Assembly (NCBI GenBank): GCA_025331435.1
Contig: JAIWNI010000187.1
Coordinates: 1-29,401, forward strand
Reading direction: 5' to 3'
Length of the DNA stretch: 29,401 nucleotides
Source: Choanephora cucurbitarum
Lineage: Eukaryota > Mucoromycota > Mucoromycetes > Mucorales > Choanephoraceae
Made by a program: the position numbers and the translations under genes. The first letter of the stretch is position 1. Each line of letters opens with the position of its first letter. Below the pieces are notes generated by a model. That model was not told the origin of the DNA. It saw only the letters and a list, made by a program, of their open reading frames with translations, and did not search any database. Of this stretch, positions 1 through 9,162 are shown in pieces.

Positions 1-572
1 AGTTAAAGGAGGGACATACTTAGTTTGATGGGATTGGAAAAGCAAAGAGAAAAGAGAAAAGAAAGAGAAGATCTAGGCTACAGCAAAAGCCTATGTTTAA
101 TAAGCTGGATGGCTGCTCAAGAGAACACTGTGTGCTAGTGCTTCATTCGGATAAGTACAGCTTATACTGGTAAAAATCATCCAGATATCTTAGTACCTCA
201 TGTATGAGAACAAGCCTTTGCTTTTAACGAATTCTTCATTGCTTCTTTCAGTATCATTGCTCATCCTTTAGTACTAAAGATAGTTTATCGCGACTTTCAG
301 CTAGGTGACATATATCAAAACTATCTATGAATTAAAACAATACTTGGAAAAACGTCTATGAATGGAGTAAACGATTACAGAAAGAAAGAAAGAAAAGGTT
401 TCGACAATAGCTTGCAGTTATGATACAGTATGCATGACAATTAGGGCAAGTGTTGTCGCACAAAGATGCTGAACCTCATTGCATATATGCATGATGAGCG
501 AATACGCTCACTCTCTTACTCTCTTACTATTTGGATCATCACAGATCACAGCTGATGCTAGTTTAGTGCAGT

Positions 573-762
573 GTTTTTTTTTTTTTTTCTTTTTTTTTTC
601 TTTTTTTTTTTTTCTTTTCTTTTTCTTTCTTTTCTTTTCTTTTTTCTTTTTTCTTTTCTTTTTCTTTTCTTTCTTTTCTTTCTTTTCTTTCTTTTCTTTT
701 CTTTTTTCTTTTCTTTCTTTCTTTCTTTTCTTTTTTTCTTTTCTTTTCTTTCTTTTCTTTTT
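573..762. repeat. Irregular pyrimidine tract (T/C), left arm
   Basis: About 190 bases contain almost only T and C, as a mixture of CTTT, CTTTT and longer T-run units. The tract corresponds to the AAAAG tract at 12988-13139 in the other arm, but its period is far less regular. The long open frames of phenylalanine or lysine that overlie it are compositional artefacts, not genes. Confidence 0.9.
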
Positions 763-1766
763 CATCGTATCATTGCACTCCTCAAACACTTCTCTATTAG
801 AAAGACATTTTGCAAAAAAGCAGCTTTATCTTCGTCTTGTTGCCTCTTGTTGCCTCTTGTTGCTTTTCTTGGTCTTTCTTTGCTGTTGCCTGCATCAATC
901 GCATAGTCAAAGAAATGGGCTGATGCTTCCAAACGAACCTATTGGCGATCAATCGATACAAGCAATAACAAAGAAAGACCAAGAAGAGAAGATTGTTGTC
1001 ATGTCTTTGCCAATCAAGCAGGCATTTCTTTTTCTTTCACTGTCGCTTTCTTGTAAGTATTTTCTTCTTATGTTGTCATCATTGCCATCTCTTTACATTA
1101 CTCTGCTACTGTAGTCGATACACTCTTCCTTCTGCCGATCCTAATTGCAATGCCTTTCTTTTTTGGGAACAATAAAGAATGCTTTTAAAAGCCAGTTGCA
1201 GAACGCGTGAACATGTGAACATGAGCTCATTCATCTTGTCCCTTTATTTTTTTATTTCTTTACTTTTGTGACTCTCTCTGAAGCCCTTCAGGACCACACT
1301 GTAACTGCGTGCTCTTCTATGTTTGGGCTTATTTTCTCTTGCGTGTTGTAGATAAGGTAATTTTAGGCCTGGACACATTGTATATCATTTTTCTTTTTTT
1401 TTCCCTTTTTACTTGAGTGCCAAGGGAAAAAGAAAATAAGGGTCTCCTTTTTGGGTTTTGCTCAAATAAGGTTTTCGCGTTACACAACCCCGCTCTTTTC
1501 TTTTTTCATCATGCGAAATAGGTTCTCTTCTTTTTTTGGAAAAAAGGCCAAAAGGATAAAAAAGAAAAAAAAAGCTTAGACCACCTAGCCAAGCATGTAG
1601 TCAATAGCTACTTCAATAAGTGATATTAAAATATGCGCAAAAAAGAAGCTTCTTAGAAAGTAACTAATACTAAGAAAAGAGAGGATAAGTAAAGACATGG
1701 AGTAATTTCCAAAAACGGAAATGTGAGAGAAAAAAAAGATCGATAGAAGAAAAAGAAAAAAAAAGA

Positions 1767-2036
1767 ATGAAAAATGAAAGAGAGGGTAGAGGCGTACAGA
1801 TATTCACTGCCTTACCCGCTGTAGTCAGGAAGAGAAGTAGAGAGAGTAAAGCAATAGTAACAGCGTGTTTTCTTTACTTTTTTCTTTTTCTTTTTTTCAT
1901 TTTCTTACAGAATAGCTCTGCTTGTTATGTATTTACGATCAGATTTGAAAAGAAAAAAAAAAAAAAAGAGAGAGAGAGAGAGAAAAAGATCGGTAATAAA
2001 TCAAGCACCAATCGGATCGCTCCTCGACTTAACTAA
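1767..2036. other. Purine-rich arm segment with GA microsatellite
   Basis: A purine-rich stretch with A-runs and a (GA)n tract near 1968-1982, followed by a conserved block (gatcggtaat, then caatcggatcgctcctcgac). It recurs inverted in the right arm and, shortened and flipped, in the third copy at 20958-21060. The short frame across it is lysine/glutamate-rich and I do not regard it as a gene. Confidence 0.5.
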
Positions 2037-2109
2037 GGCCGTCTTTATGAACTGTTTAATGACCATAGTAGCTAAAGGCAATAGGTAGTCAGATGTGATA
2101 TGCTGAACA

Positions 2110-2952
2110 TTATAGCAGTAAGTGGTACAGAAGAGGTAGTGCAGAGTAAAGTACGAGAGAAGCCAAATCCAATTTAGTTTCCGCCTTTCTATTTTTTTTT
2201 CTTCTCGCACTTATTCCAAGATCAGCAAAGATGGAGGTGAGCTGACCAAGCTTGAAGCTAAGAAGAGTAGTATCAGTAACAACGAAAGCAGCAATAAAAG
2301 CAATAAAAGCAACAACAGCAGCAAAAGCAATAAAAGCAACAACAGCAGCAAAAGCAACCTTTCTATGACGCGGCATCTTAGTCTTCATGCTTATTTCCTT
2401 TTTTTTTTTCTCTTTTCGAGCATCCCGCATACTTTCTGCTAGATCAGCTTTCACCAAAGTAAGAGAAGGACAAAGAAAGATACGGTATTTCTTTTGCTCT
2501 CGTTTTGTTCTTGTCTTGTTCTCGCAATACTTGACAATAAAAGGCACTGATCTTAGTGCTGGATGACACATATTGAGCAAACGCAAAAAAGCAGAGCTGC
2601 TGCATGCTAGGCCGGTGAGAAGAAAATAGTATGAAGAGACAAGACACAACCCGCACAGCTCGCAGATTACGACGAACACATATATGAATATACGTACATA
2701 CATACAGTCGACCAGTTGTGTTTGAGACAAAGAAAAGCCAAAAAAGGTCAGAAAAGTCAGCAGGGATAGCAAAGAACCAGAGACCATATGGATAAGACCG
2801 AGTATGGCGACAAGTTGAATAGTGAATATTGTATATTGGATATCGGATGATGTATAGCAATCAAGTCTAGAAGAAAAATGTACCAACTTTAGATAAAATG
2901 TATTGCATGCAACAAGATAAGTAGCTGGAGAGGCAGAAGTACTGTAGGACAT
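2110..2952 (-). CDS. Repeat-encoded multi-pass membrane protein, unknown
   Basis: The frame is open for 280 codons from an ATG at 2952, far longer than expected by chance in this AT-rich DNA. An internal ATG at 2787 (codon 56, MVSGS) is the only start shared with the other arm, because the first 40 or so codons lie outside the repeat. The product has a hydrophobic segment near residues 58-75 and a long one near 84-118. A basic linker rich in K, R and E follows. From an inner ATG at 2388 comes a 92-residue C-terminal part: basic start MKTKMPRHRK, an A/V/I/F-rich helix, the motif LGQLTSIFADLG, a basic KK/RK stretch and a hydrophobic end LLYHLLL. No family is recognised. The coding strand is pyrimidine-rich in places, which favours hydrophobic codons and depletes stops, so an artefact remains possible. 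A frameshifted twin sits in the right arm. Confidence 0.4.
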   Translation of the reverse strand: MSYSTSASPATYLVACNTFYLKLVHFSSRLDCYTSSDIQYTIFTIQLVAILGLIHMVSGSLLSLLTFLTFFGFSLSQTQLVDCMYVRIFIYVFVVICELCGLCLVSSYYFLLTGLACSSSAFLRLLNMCHPALRSVPFIVKYCENKTRTKREQKKYRIFLCPSLTLVKADLAESMRDARKEKKKKEISMKTKMPRHRKVAFAAVVAFIAFAAVVAFIAFIAAFVVTDTTLLSFKLGQLTSIFADLGISARRKKNRKAETKLDLASLVLYSALPLLYHLLL

Positions 2953-3260
2953 TGTTCATGAATGCACCTGAAATGCTGTGGATGCAAGGGATCCAATAAG
3001 AGGGGATAAGACGCAATGACAGGTTGGACGCTGAATGTTGATTGTTGAGTGTCGAAGTTTGGAGTGTCAGCGATTGCCAATGATAGCAGCTGGTTGCTGA
3101 CTAGCTGTAGAAGAAGGATTAACAAAGCACAGACAGAACATAGGCAATGAGATAAAAAAAAAGTGACAAAGGAGATAAGCAGAGAAGCAAAGTGAGAGAT
3201 GGAGCTAGAGAGGAACTGCGAGCAGATGGACTAAGTTAGGCTTGATTGGACTGGTATGCA
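2829..3260. repeat. Diverged repeat family, copy A (beside left arm)
   Basis: This sequence, immediately inside the left arm, has relatives at 10605-10914 (inverted), 14530-14960 (inverted) and 19400-19760 (same orientation). Shared marks include a block resembling gagagatggagctagag, the order 'gttgagtgtcg ... agctgtagaagaa', and in A and D a terminal gattggactgg. The copies are clearly diverged by substitutions, unlike the near-identical arms next door. No coding function is assigned. The remaining bases to about 3720 are purine-rich and show nothing further. Confidence 0.5.
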
Positions 3261-3800
3261 GATAGCCTGAGAAAACATAACTGCTGTAGATGTATTTTCA
3301 CCTGCATACAAATGATTGAAGATTAGTTGTAAATGTGGTATGAGGATATCATTTAGCTGGCGATGCTATAAAAAATGGATTAGTAATGATTGGAGAGAAG
3401 GACCTGCATTAGATCATTTTGAGGAAGCCCGCATAGTAAGTCCAAAAGCCAAAAGAAAGAAAAAAGCAGTGAGGGCAGCATAGAAATGCTCTAGATAGAC
3501 CCAGAAAGACACAATAAAAGGAAGCAAAGAATGTATGCACTTGTACGACAAAACAAAGTCAAGAAAAAGAAAAAGAGAAGTTTTGGTGCAGATTGCAGTT
3601 AAAAGAGAGTAGATCTTTTGTGGTGGTTGAGAAAAAATAGAGGTAAAAAAAAAAGAGAGACCCTGAGAGAGTTATGACCGTAAAAGAAGCTACGGCTTAA
3701 TACGCTGACAGAATGCCAAAGAGAGGTTAGAAAGACACAGACTGAAAGTTTACATTTCTGTCAAGACGACTGCAGCTTATGTTGACAGAAAGTGTCCCGA
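3261..3800. other. Intergenic, purine-rich, nothing recognised
   Basis: AT- and purine-rich DNA with many A-runs. I see no convincing coding frame, RNA gene or repeat relationship in this stretch. Confidence 0.4.
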
Positions 3801-3812
3801 CAGCTAAGATAC

Positions 3813-4803
3813 TCACGAATGAAAATGCTACAATGCCATTAACAATTGCCTCATTATGAGTGTCATAATTTTTGGGTATTTGAGATATCAACTGTCTGTG
3901 GAGGTTTACCAAGTTTATCTTGAAGTGTCTGAACTTGAAAGCAAATTACTGCTGGCCTGTTTGGGACATTGTTCTCATCAATTATACGTGCATATGAAAG
4001 TTGTTCTGTACTTTTTCTCCTTTTTCCTTTTACATTTATTTGACTGACATGACAAAAGGCTTATAGCAACAATCAAATGCTTTTGTATATATGAAGAATA
4101 GAGAGTGATGGTTGCAACTTGAACTGTAAGAGCATAATCATCATGTAGAGCCAAGATGAAAGGTAAACAAATGCAAACGCAAAAAAAATGAGAATTTAAG
4201 TGTCATTAACTAGTTTTAAGCATGATGACTATGATAAGAGAAAAAGAAAAAAAACCTAGGACGACAGACATGGAGACAGAAGGCCAGTCCTGTAGATAAA
4301 TAGTAACAAATAAAAGCATATTCATAGAAAAATGGACTGAACCTGCTTTATGCATCAGCAGTAGAGACACGAGGTAAAGAAGGTGGAAGTTATGATTTTA
4401 CACTGCTTTGGCCTATGCTTTGAATAAAACTTGGTTCTGTTTGTACTTTATCCGCTTTCTGACAGAAGTCATTGCTTATCAGTCAACTAATAGTAATTGT
4501 ACAGATATGCCCCCACTCCCTGCTTTGTTTAACTCTCTTATAAAATACACCTATACACTAATATTTTATTGTCAAGAGGAAAGCATTTTTTTGTCTCCTT
4601 GAGCAACTTTGACTATTATAATAAAATTCACCGCATGATATTTTTTTGGGATAGTAACAATCAGCAATAGAACAACGAATGTGTAGTTTTTTCAGTTTCA
4701 TAGACCAATACTGTTTCTATCATTGAGACAGCCTTTAGTCTTTTACGGAAAGTTTGGCCATCTTAGCTTCTTTCTTTTTATTAATAAGCTCTTTAGGCTC
4801 CAT
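3813..4803 (-). pseudogene. Degraded or error-broken spliced gene, unknown
   Basis: Several protein-like segments follow one another on the minus strand. One near 4710-4560 is cysteine- and lysine-rich (IRCSIADCYYPKKISC). A second lies near 4480-4400 (SNDFCQKADKVQTEPSF). A third near 4050-3813 contains YARIIDENNVPNRPAV and LQDKLGKPPQTVDIS. The third segment must change frame at an A5 run (cccaaaaat) to continue as NYDTHNEAIVNG, and it ends at a GTGAGT splice donor. An ATG at 4803 opens a short frame but is not firmly linked to the rest. No family is recognised. The segments could be exons of one gene with small introns, with one frameshift that is either real or a sequencing error. Confidence 0.35.
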
Positions 4804-4859
4804 ACACCAGAAAATTAGTCAAAGAAAGATGGATCTTGCTATATGACATGCCTCTTCAC

Positions 4860-5350
4860 GTTTTTTGAGCACATAAACACAAGTATGTATGTGCATGTAG
4901 ATGTATATAATCCATACTCATCCTATTCGTCACTTTCAACACCTCAACCGAGAAAAAGACAGAGACAGAGACAGAGGTATCTGGGACTTGAGTGATCCCG
5001 TTGGAAGTATTTCAACAGCATAAAAAAAAGAAAGGGAAGGGAGAGAGACAACAACGCAGAGGGTAAGCCTTTCTTTCGAACTCGCTTTCACAAGCCAAAG
5101 AGGAAAGCTTAGTTCTGTTCGCACCATCCTAACTTCGTAACATAAAAGTCGATCCATCTGTTCACTAACAAGAAATAGTACAAGTATACCTGTACCTACT
5201 TCCTCTATCTAGATCCCTACAGGGCTGCTCATAGGTTGTCAAAAGATTAGGCGGCTCTGGTAACACTTTGATCGTCTTTGACTCAATCCCAACACAAATG
5301 ACAAGAGCCGTTCGCAAAAATAAACTAGCGCAAGACAGCAGACAGATCAT
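4860..5350 (-). other. Possible 5' exon with signal-peptide-like start
   Basis: On the minus strand an ATG near 5350 opens a 61-codon frame starting MICLLSCASLFLRTALVICV, which resembles a secretion signal. A polar, cysteine-containing segment follows, then a plausible donor (GTAGGT) near 5200. A pyrimidine-rich stretch with repeated CTCTGT lies near 4940-4975. The stretch is upstream of, and on the same strand as, the coding remnants at 3813-4803, so it could be their 5' end. That link is conjecture. Frames of this length are common by chance here. Confidence 0.2.
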
Positions 5351-5444
5351 GTCCTGACATCAAATGAGTCTGATAGTCAATAATATGATTCAAATATATA
5401 AATCAGATAGTCAGGTGGTATAAGATCATACTCAATGTTGTTTT

Positions 5445-5620
5445 ATGCAGCAGCAGCTCTTTTTTACTTCATTACTTTTTCTGTCTAATTATGAAAGCCG
5501 AACTCCAGAAAAGCTTTTTTTTCTTAACAATCAGACGAGCCTGATTTCATCAAAATGCTGTATACAGAAACCATACTACTATCAAAATGGCCATTTAGTC
5601 TTTTTTGTATCGCAAGGACC
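5445..5620 (-). other. Coding-like fragment, minus strand
   Basis: After a possible acceptor (ggcaactag near 5615), the minus strand reads open for about 31 codons, including VLAIQKRLNGHFDSSM and SVYSILMKSGSSDC. A GTGAGT donor and a pyrimidine-rich tctatctcag acceptor lie just upstream (about 5640-5690). There is no start codon, so this would be an internal exon. The function is unknown. A competing 63-codon frame on the plus strand covers the same bases, so even the strand is uncertain. Confidence 0.25.
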
Positions 5621-5960
5621 TAGTTGCCTTACCTGAGATAGAACAGTAAAAAGATATAAATCAGTCCCTTATCAACTCACTGGTCTCAATTATGATTGTT
5701 TGCTAAACAATCTTACTCATAATAAATGATTAAATTGTCAGTCGATCTATTGTGCGCTAATGCCTTTTTTTTTCACTTCAATAAAAGAAGACAACATGAG
5801 GGGCCTCTAAGATACAGAATTATAGGCAAAGTTGGTAAATTTTGAGTTCAATTATTTTTATTTCAGCTGAAATCAACAACAGCATTAAGTTAAAAATAGA
5901 AGAGCGCTTTACAGTCGAGTCGTACACTTGAATTATAAGATTCTTGTCTAGTAAGGTCAA

Positions 5961-6092
5961 ACATTTTCATTTTCATTGATTTTCATTGATTTTCATTGAT
6001 TTTCATTTTTTCATTTTTTCATTTTTTCATTTTTTCATTTTTTCATTTTTTCATTTTTTCATTTTTTCATTCATTTTCATTTTTTTCATTTT
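5961..6092. repeat. Nested T-rich satellite: TTTCATTGAT then CATTTTTT units
   Basis: Three perfect copies of the 10-mer tttcattgat (5971-6000) are followed from 6004 by about eight perfect copies of the 8-mer CATTTTTT, ending in degenerate units near 6092. The Phe/Ile/His frame across it is a product of the satellite. Confidence 0.95.
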
Positions 6093-6096
6093 AAAA

Positions 6097-6264
6097 TTGT
6101 CCCTTAGCCCAACAGAAGAAAAGAAGGGTGTTGAACCCAACTACAAGAAGATAGAACCACCCACCGTTCATGCTTCATTGTTTGCCCCTTAGCCCAACAG
6201 AACAAATACAAAGTTTAAGTTTTGCACCAAGAAGATAGAATGACCGCCCATTCATTCTTCATTT
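6097..6264. repeat. Imperfect direct duplication, about 83 bp
   Basis: Two adjacent units (about 6097-6179 and 6178-6264) both begin with a copy of cccttagcccaacagaa and both end with aagaagatagaa, then a C-rich stretch and ttcattcttcatt-like sequence. The middle parts differ. The duplication abuts the CATTTTTT satellite, which suggests slippage or unequal exchange. The function is unknown. Confidence 0.8.
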
Positions 6265-6860
6265 GTAAAGTGATGTGAATTGAAGAAAAAAACAAAACGA
6301 GAAAAGTCATTTTTTGATCCTTATTTATAGTTTTTTGACAGGTGGAAATTTTTGTGGAAGCCAGTCCTCTGATAAACAGTCCTATTCTATTGCATCATTG
6401 TTTACTTCATTGTTTATTCTCACGTGAAAATGACTTGGAATAGCAAAGGAATAGCAAGAGAGGACAAGAGGTGTGAACAAGGTCCAAAGAGTTGAGAGAA
6501 GTCTTCACTTTTGTTAATTTATGCCAACGTTTACTATACAAGCTCCTTTTCAAAACATATAGATTATAGCAACACTTGTCCAACCATGTTAAGCTGGTCA
6601 GTGCGTATTAACTCTCCGCCTTTTTCATGATTTTGAGTAAGTATCAGCAACAAGCTATGTCAGGTCGACCGTGTTGCAAATGATGTATGCGCTTAAGACA
6701 AAACATAACAAATACTTACTTTCAGGATCTCGAGTTGTTGGCATATTTTTTTTTTTGGTAATTTTGTATGAATCAACTTTACTTTTAAGCTGTAATTCAG
6801 ATTGTTAGCAAAACAAACTCAACAAGAAAAAATGCGTCCTTAAATTTTGACATTATGATA
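6265..6860. other. Intergenic, AT-rich, no clear gene
   Basis: AT-rich DNA. A 21-codon frame starts at 6430 (MTWNSKGIAREDKR). It is too short to call. Confidence 0.3.
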
Positions 6861-6864
6861 CGAA

Positions 6865-7145
6865 ATGACTCCTCAAACATATAAGTTATTGTTGTGTCAT
6901 CACGGCTTTCTCTTGGATGAAAGACCTTTTATCAATAGGCCTAAAGTAATACCTTTTCGATCTATCTATTCTTTTAGAATAAGATCATTATTTGCCTAAA
7001 TCAAGACAGGATATTGGGGCAAAATTTAATTAGGAGCATGGCCAAAGGCAACAACAATCGGCTCAATATATTTCAAGCATGGAGTTCGTATGCAGAATGT
7101 CAATGGGATGACTTCAACTTGTTAAATAGCAATTTGAGACACTGA
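6865..7145 (+). CDS. Candidate two-exon small gene, unknown
   Basis: An ATG at 6865 opens MTPQTYKLLLCHHGFLLDER and reads to a possible donor GTAATA near 6946. A pyrimidine-rich acceptor (tattcttttag, AG at 6976-6977) leads in the same phase into a second segment (NKIIICLNQDRILGQNL, then NNNRLNIFQAWSSYAECQ). That segment ends at a TGA at 7143-7145, for about 82 residues in all. The implied intron is only about 32 nt, unusually short for fungi, so the two segments may instead belong to different transcripts. No domain is recognised. More coding-like sequence continues downstream on the same strand. Confidence 0.3.
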
Positions 7146-7895
7146 AATATTTTCGCTTTTGTGAACTTTGCATTTCGTATACTGATCTATGTATCGAGCA
7201 ATTGAAAACAAAGAGCAAGTAGCGTTCAGTCTAAACTCAGTCTCAAACTGCCGAAAAAAGTGAGAAACAAAGAGTGCAACCGATTATATCAAAGCAAACA
7301 AATCGAGTACTCAATCTGACAATCAGCCCCTCACTGCTAATATGGCAGGAGATTCAATATTGTCTCAGACTTACAATTACTGTAAGATCTCATCTGTTCA
7401 ACAGAATAACGACAAAGTTCGAAGCCTGCTAAGAGTTAGGAAAGGTTTCAACACTTTATTGCTTATACCTTCATGTAATCGTCATGAAGTTGGCCTGCTA
7501 TAAGTAATTGGCTATTGGTAGATAAGATAAGACGTAACGGAGATTGACATTATTGATTAAAGACCAGGCCGCTTTCTAGCAATGGACAGAAAGTATGAAC
7601 AAAAAGTAGATTTCACAATGATTTCGATAAAGCATCATTATTTACAACTATAAATTTCTCTGAAGTATTAAAAGAAAACTGGTGTTCTTCGGTTCTTTGG
7701 TTGCTCTCATCTATTTTGTTATATCCTTACTTGTTCTGTAAAAGCAGATGTCACATAGTTAAGGGAACTGAGTTCCTTGATATATGCATATTCTTCGTGC
7801 TAATCTGAAAACTTCTGTTGACTAGACATGACTGAACAAGCTTCTGAACTACACGCAAAGTTATTTATGTTGAGACAATTTTTTAGTTTGATTTG
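7146..7895 (+). pseudogene. Run of plus-strand coding remnants
   Basis: Several protein-like stretches on the plus strand change frame between them. One covers 7259-7502 (DYIKANKSSTQSDNQPLTAN, then MAGDSILSQTYNYCKISS) and ends at a TAA. A second near 7565-7615 (GRFLAMDRKYEQK) shifts frame at an A-run to HNDFDKASLFTTINFSEV and runs to about 7808. A third starts at an ATG at 7828 (MTEQASELHAKLFMLRQF) just after an acceptor-like gactag. None matches a family I know. They may continue the gene at 6865-7145, broken by decay or by homopolymer errors. Confidence 0.25.
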
Positions 7896-8970
7896 ACCAA
7901 GCAAAGCTCAGCCAACTAAATCACACCTATTTAGCAATTATTAAATCTGGTCAAACTTATTAGATTTCAAACAAATGCGCTTGAATCTTAATTAAACTTG
8001 AAAGAGCCCAGTGCTTTTTCTTTTTTAACAGAAATCTAAAACTAACCGCATAAGTGTGTTTAGTTGAGCTCCTCCGAAGAGCTTTATTCTCTACATTGAC
8101 TGTAGAAAGAGCTTCATTTTTGAGTACACCTGATGTCTGATTAAATGTCAGAACAACAACAACTACGGAATCCGTTTTAAAAAACTACTTTGTGTCCACA
8201 AGAGCTTTACAGACAAAACGCAGTAGTCTAAGTCAGTATCCTTACATACTTGCTGTATAAGGACAACTCTCTTTTTTTTTGTAGAGAATTGATGTATAAT
8301 CAACATCAATTGTAGACAAGACACTAATCTCAGTCTTTAAGTACAGTTTGTGCAAGCTTTTCTTTTTATTCTTCTCCTTCTTTTTTATGGCAGTTTACTC
8401 TTCTTGTCGTGAAGATTGAGTGCTTGATTTTTAAGCTTATTTTAAATTATAAACCATTTCCCAAAGCTTCTCTTTTCTTCTTTGAAGAGAACTCATTGTA
8501 TCTCTTATTGAGGACTTTGTCTTCGTCTTATTTAATTTCTTGAAAAAAAAAAAAGAAGCATAAGCACGGTATGTACACGTTAGTTGGATTGCTTAGAGAC
8601 GCTAATATGCAAATGTGCCTTGGTTTGAGAGAAGAAGTTGGAGCTATGTAAAATGCAAATATGTACCTCTACACGGCTCTACACTGCTTTGCTCTGTTGA
8701 CATGAAAACATATCAAGCTCCACGAGGTATACGAGCCATCATGATCAAGACCTACAACAACCCTTTCTTGTACTTTCTTTCTTTTTGGTGGATACAAAAT
8801 ATCAAGATTGATAGTTAGCATCCCTCTCTTGATTCTGTTTTTGGACTCAAGACAACTTATGCGGCCTTTTATGAGAAGCGCAAAATTTTCATGTTGTTGG
8901 TATCATTATTGTTATTATTTATTGGTTGACCATATGCTATTACAGCCATGTTTTATTCAAGCTTTGTATG
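7896..8970. other. Left flank of the mariner element, no clear gene
   Basis: AT-rich DNA. A plus-strand frame from an ATG near 8145 (MSEQQQLRNPF) is crossed by two stops. Small hairpins occur (for example ttgatg/catcaa near 8290-8310). Frames of 67 and 84 codons at 8615-9062 are not convincing, and the second runs into the transposon. Confidence 0.35.
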
Positions 8971-8972
8971 TA

Positions 8973-9009
8973 CAGTCAACCAAAGAAATTTTTGTGGGAT
9001 TTCAAAACC
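8973..9009 (+). repeat. Left terminal inverted repeat of the mariner element
   Basis: Starts CAGTCAACCAAAGAAA right after the TA at 8971-8972 and continues ttttgtgggatttcaaa. It pairs with 10258-10294 with two mismatches. Confidence 0.93.
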
Positions 9010-9150
9010 AACGTGGTCTTCTCAACGATCATGACAATATTAGCCTCAAAACTTTTGTTTAGTCATTGAGCAATTCACAATTTAAGAATAAAAATTCTTG
9101 AATGTACACTTCAGTTTTGCTTTGGAAACAAAAGAAATATATTAAATATT

Positions 9151-9156
9151 TTTATT
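9151..9156 (-). terminator. AATAAA polyadenylation signal for transposase
   Basis: AATAAA on the minus strand, 6 bases past the transposase stop codon. Its position fits a poly(A) signal, but AT-rich sequence produces this hexamer often. Confidence 0.4.
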
Positions 9157-9162
9157 AGAGCA

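Larger units (their letters stand above)
1..2828. repeat. Left arm of large inverted repeat
   Basis: This segment reads as the reverse complement of 10915-13713. Base 1 pairs with 13713, and the match runs inward to about 2828, where identity stops abruptly. In the stretches I aligned (for example 1180-1380 and 1420-1720) the arms differ only by single or double base insertions or deletions, such as runs of A or T that differ by one. I saw one substitution, close to the inner edge. The outer end lies beyond the window, so terminal motifs and target duplications cannot be tested. The arm contains a pyrimidine tract, a GA tract and a long hydrophobic reading frame on the minus strand. It may be a long terminal inverted repeat of a large element, a recent inverted duplication, or an assembly fold-back. 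Confidence 0.95.

Noticed and set aside
479..1175. Long Phe/Ser-rich and Lys-rich frames over the T/C tract, and their twins at 12468-13235
   Set aside because: They are created by the pyrimidine/purine tract, which lacks the bases needed for stop codons. Both strands are open at once and the products are low complexity.
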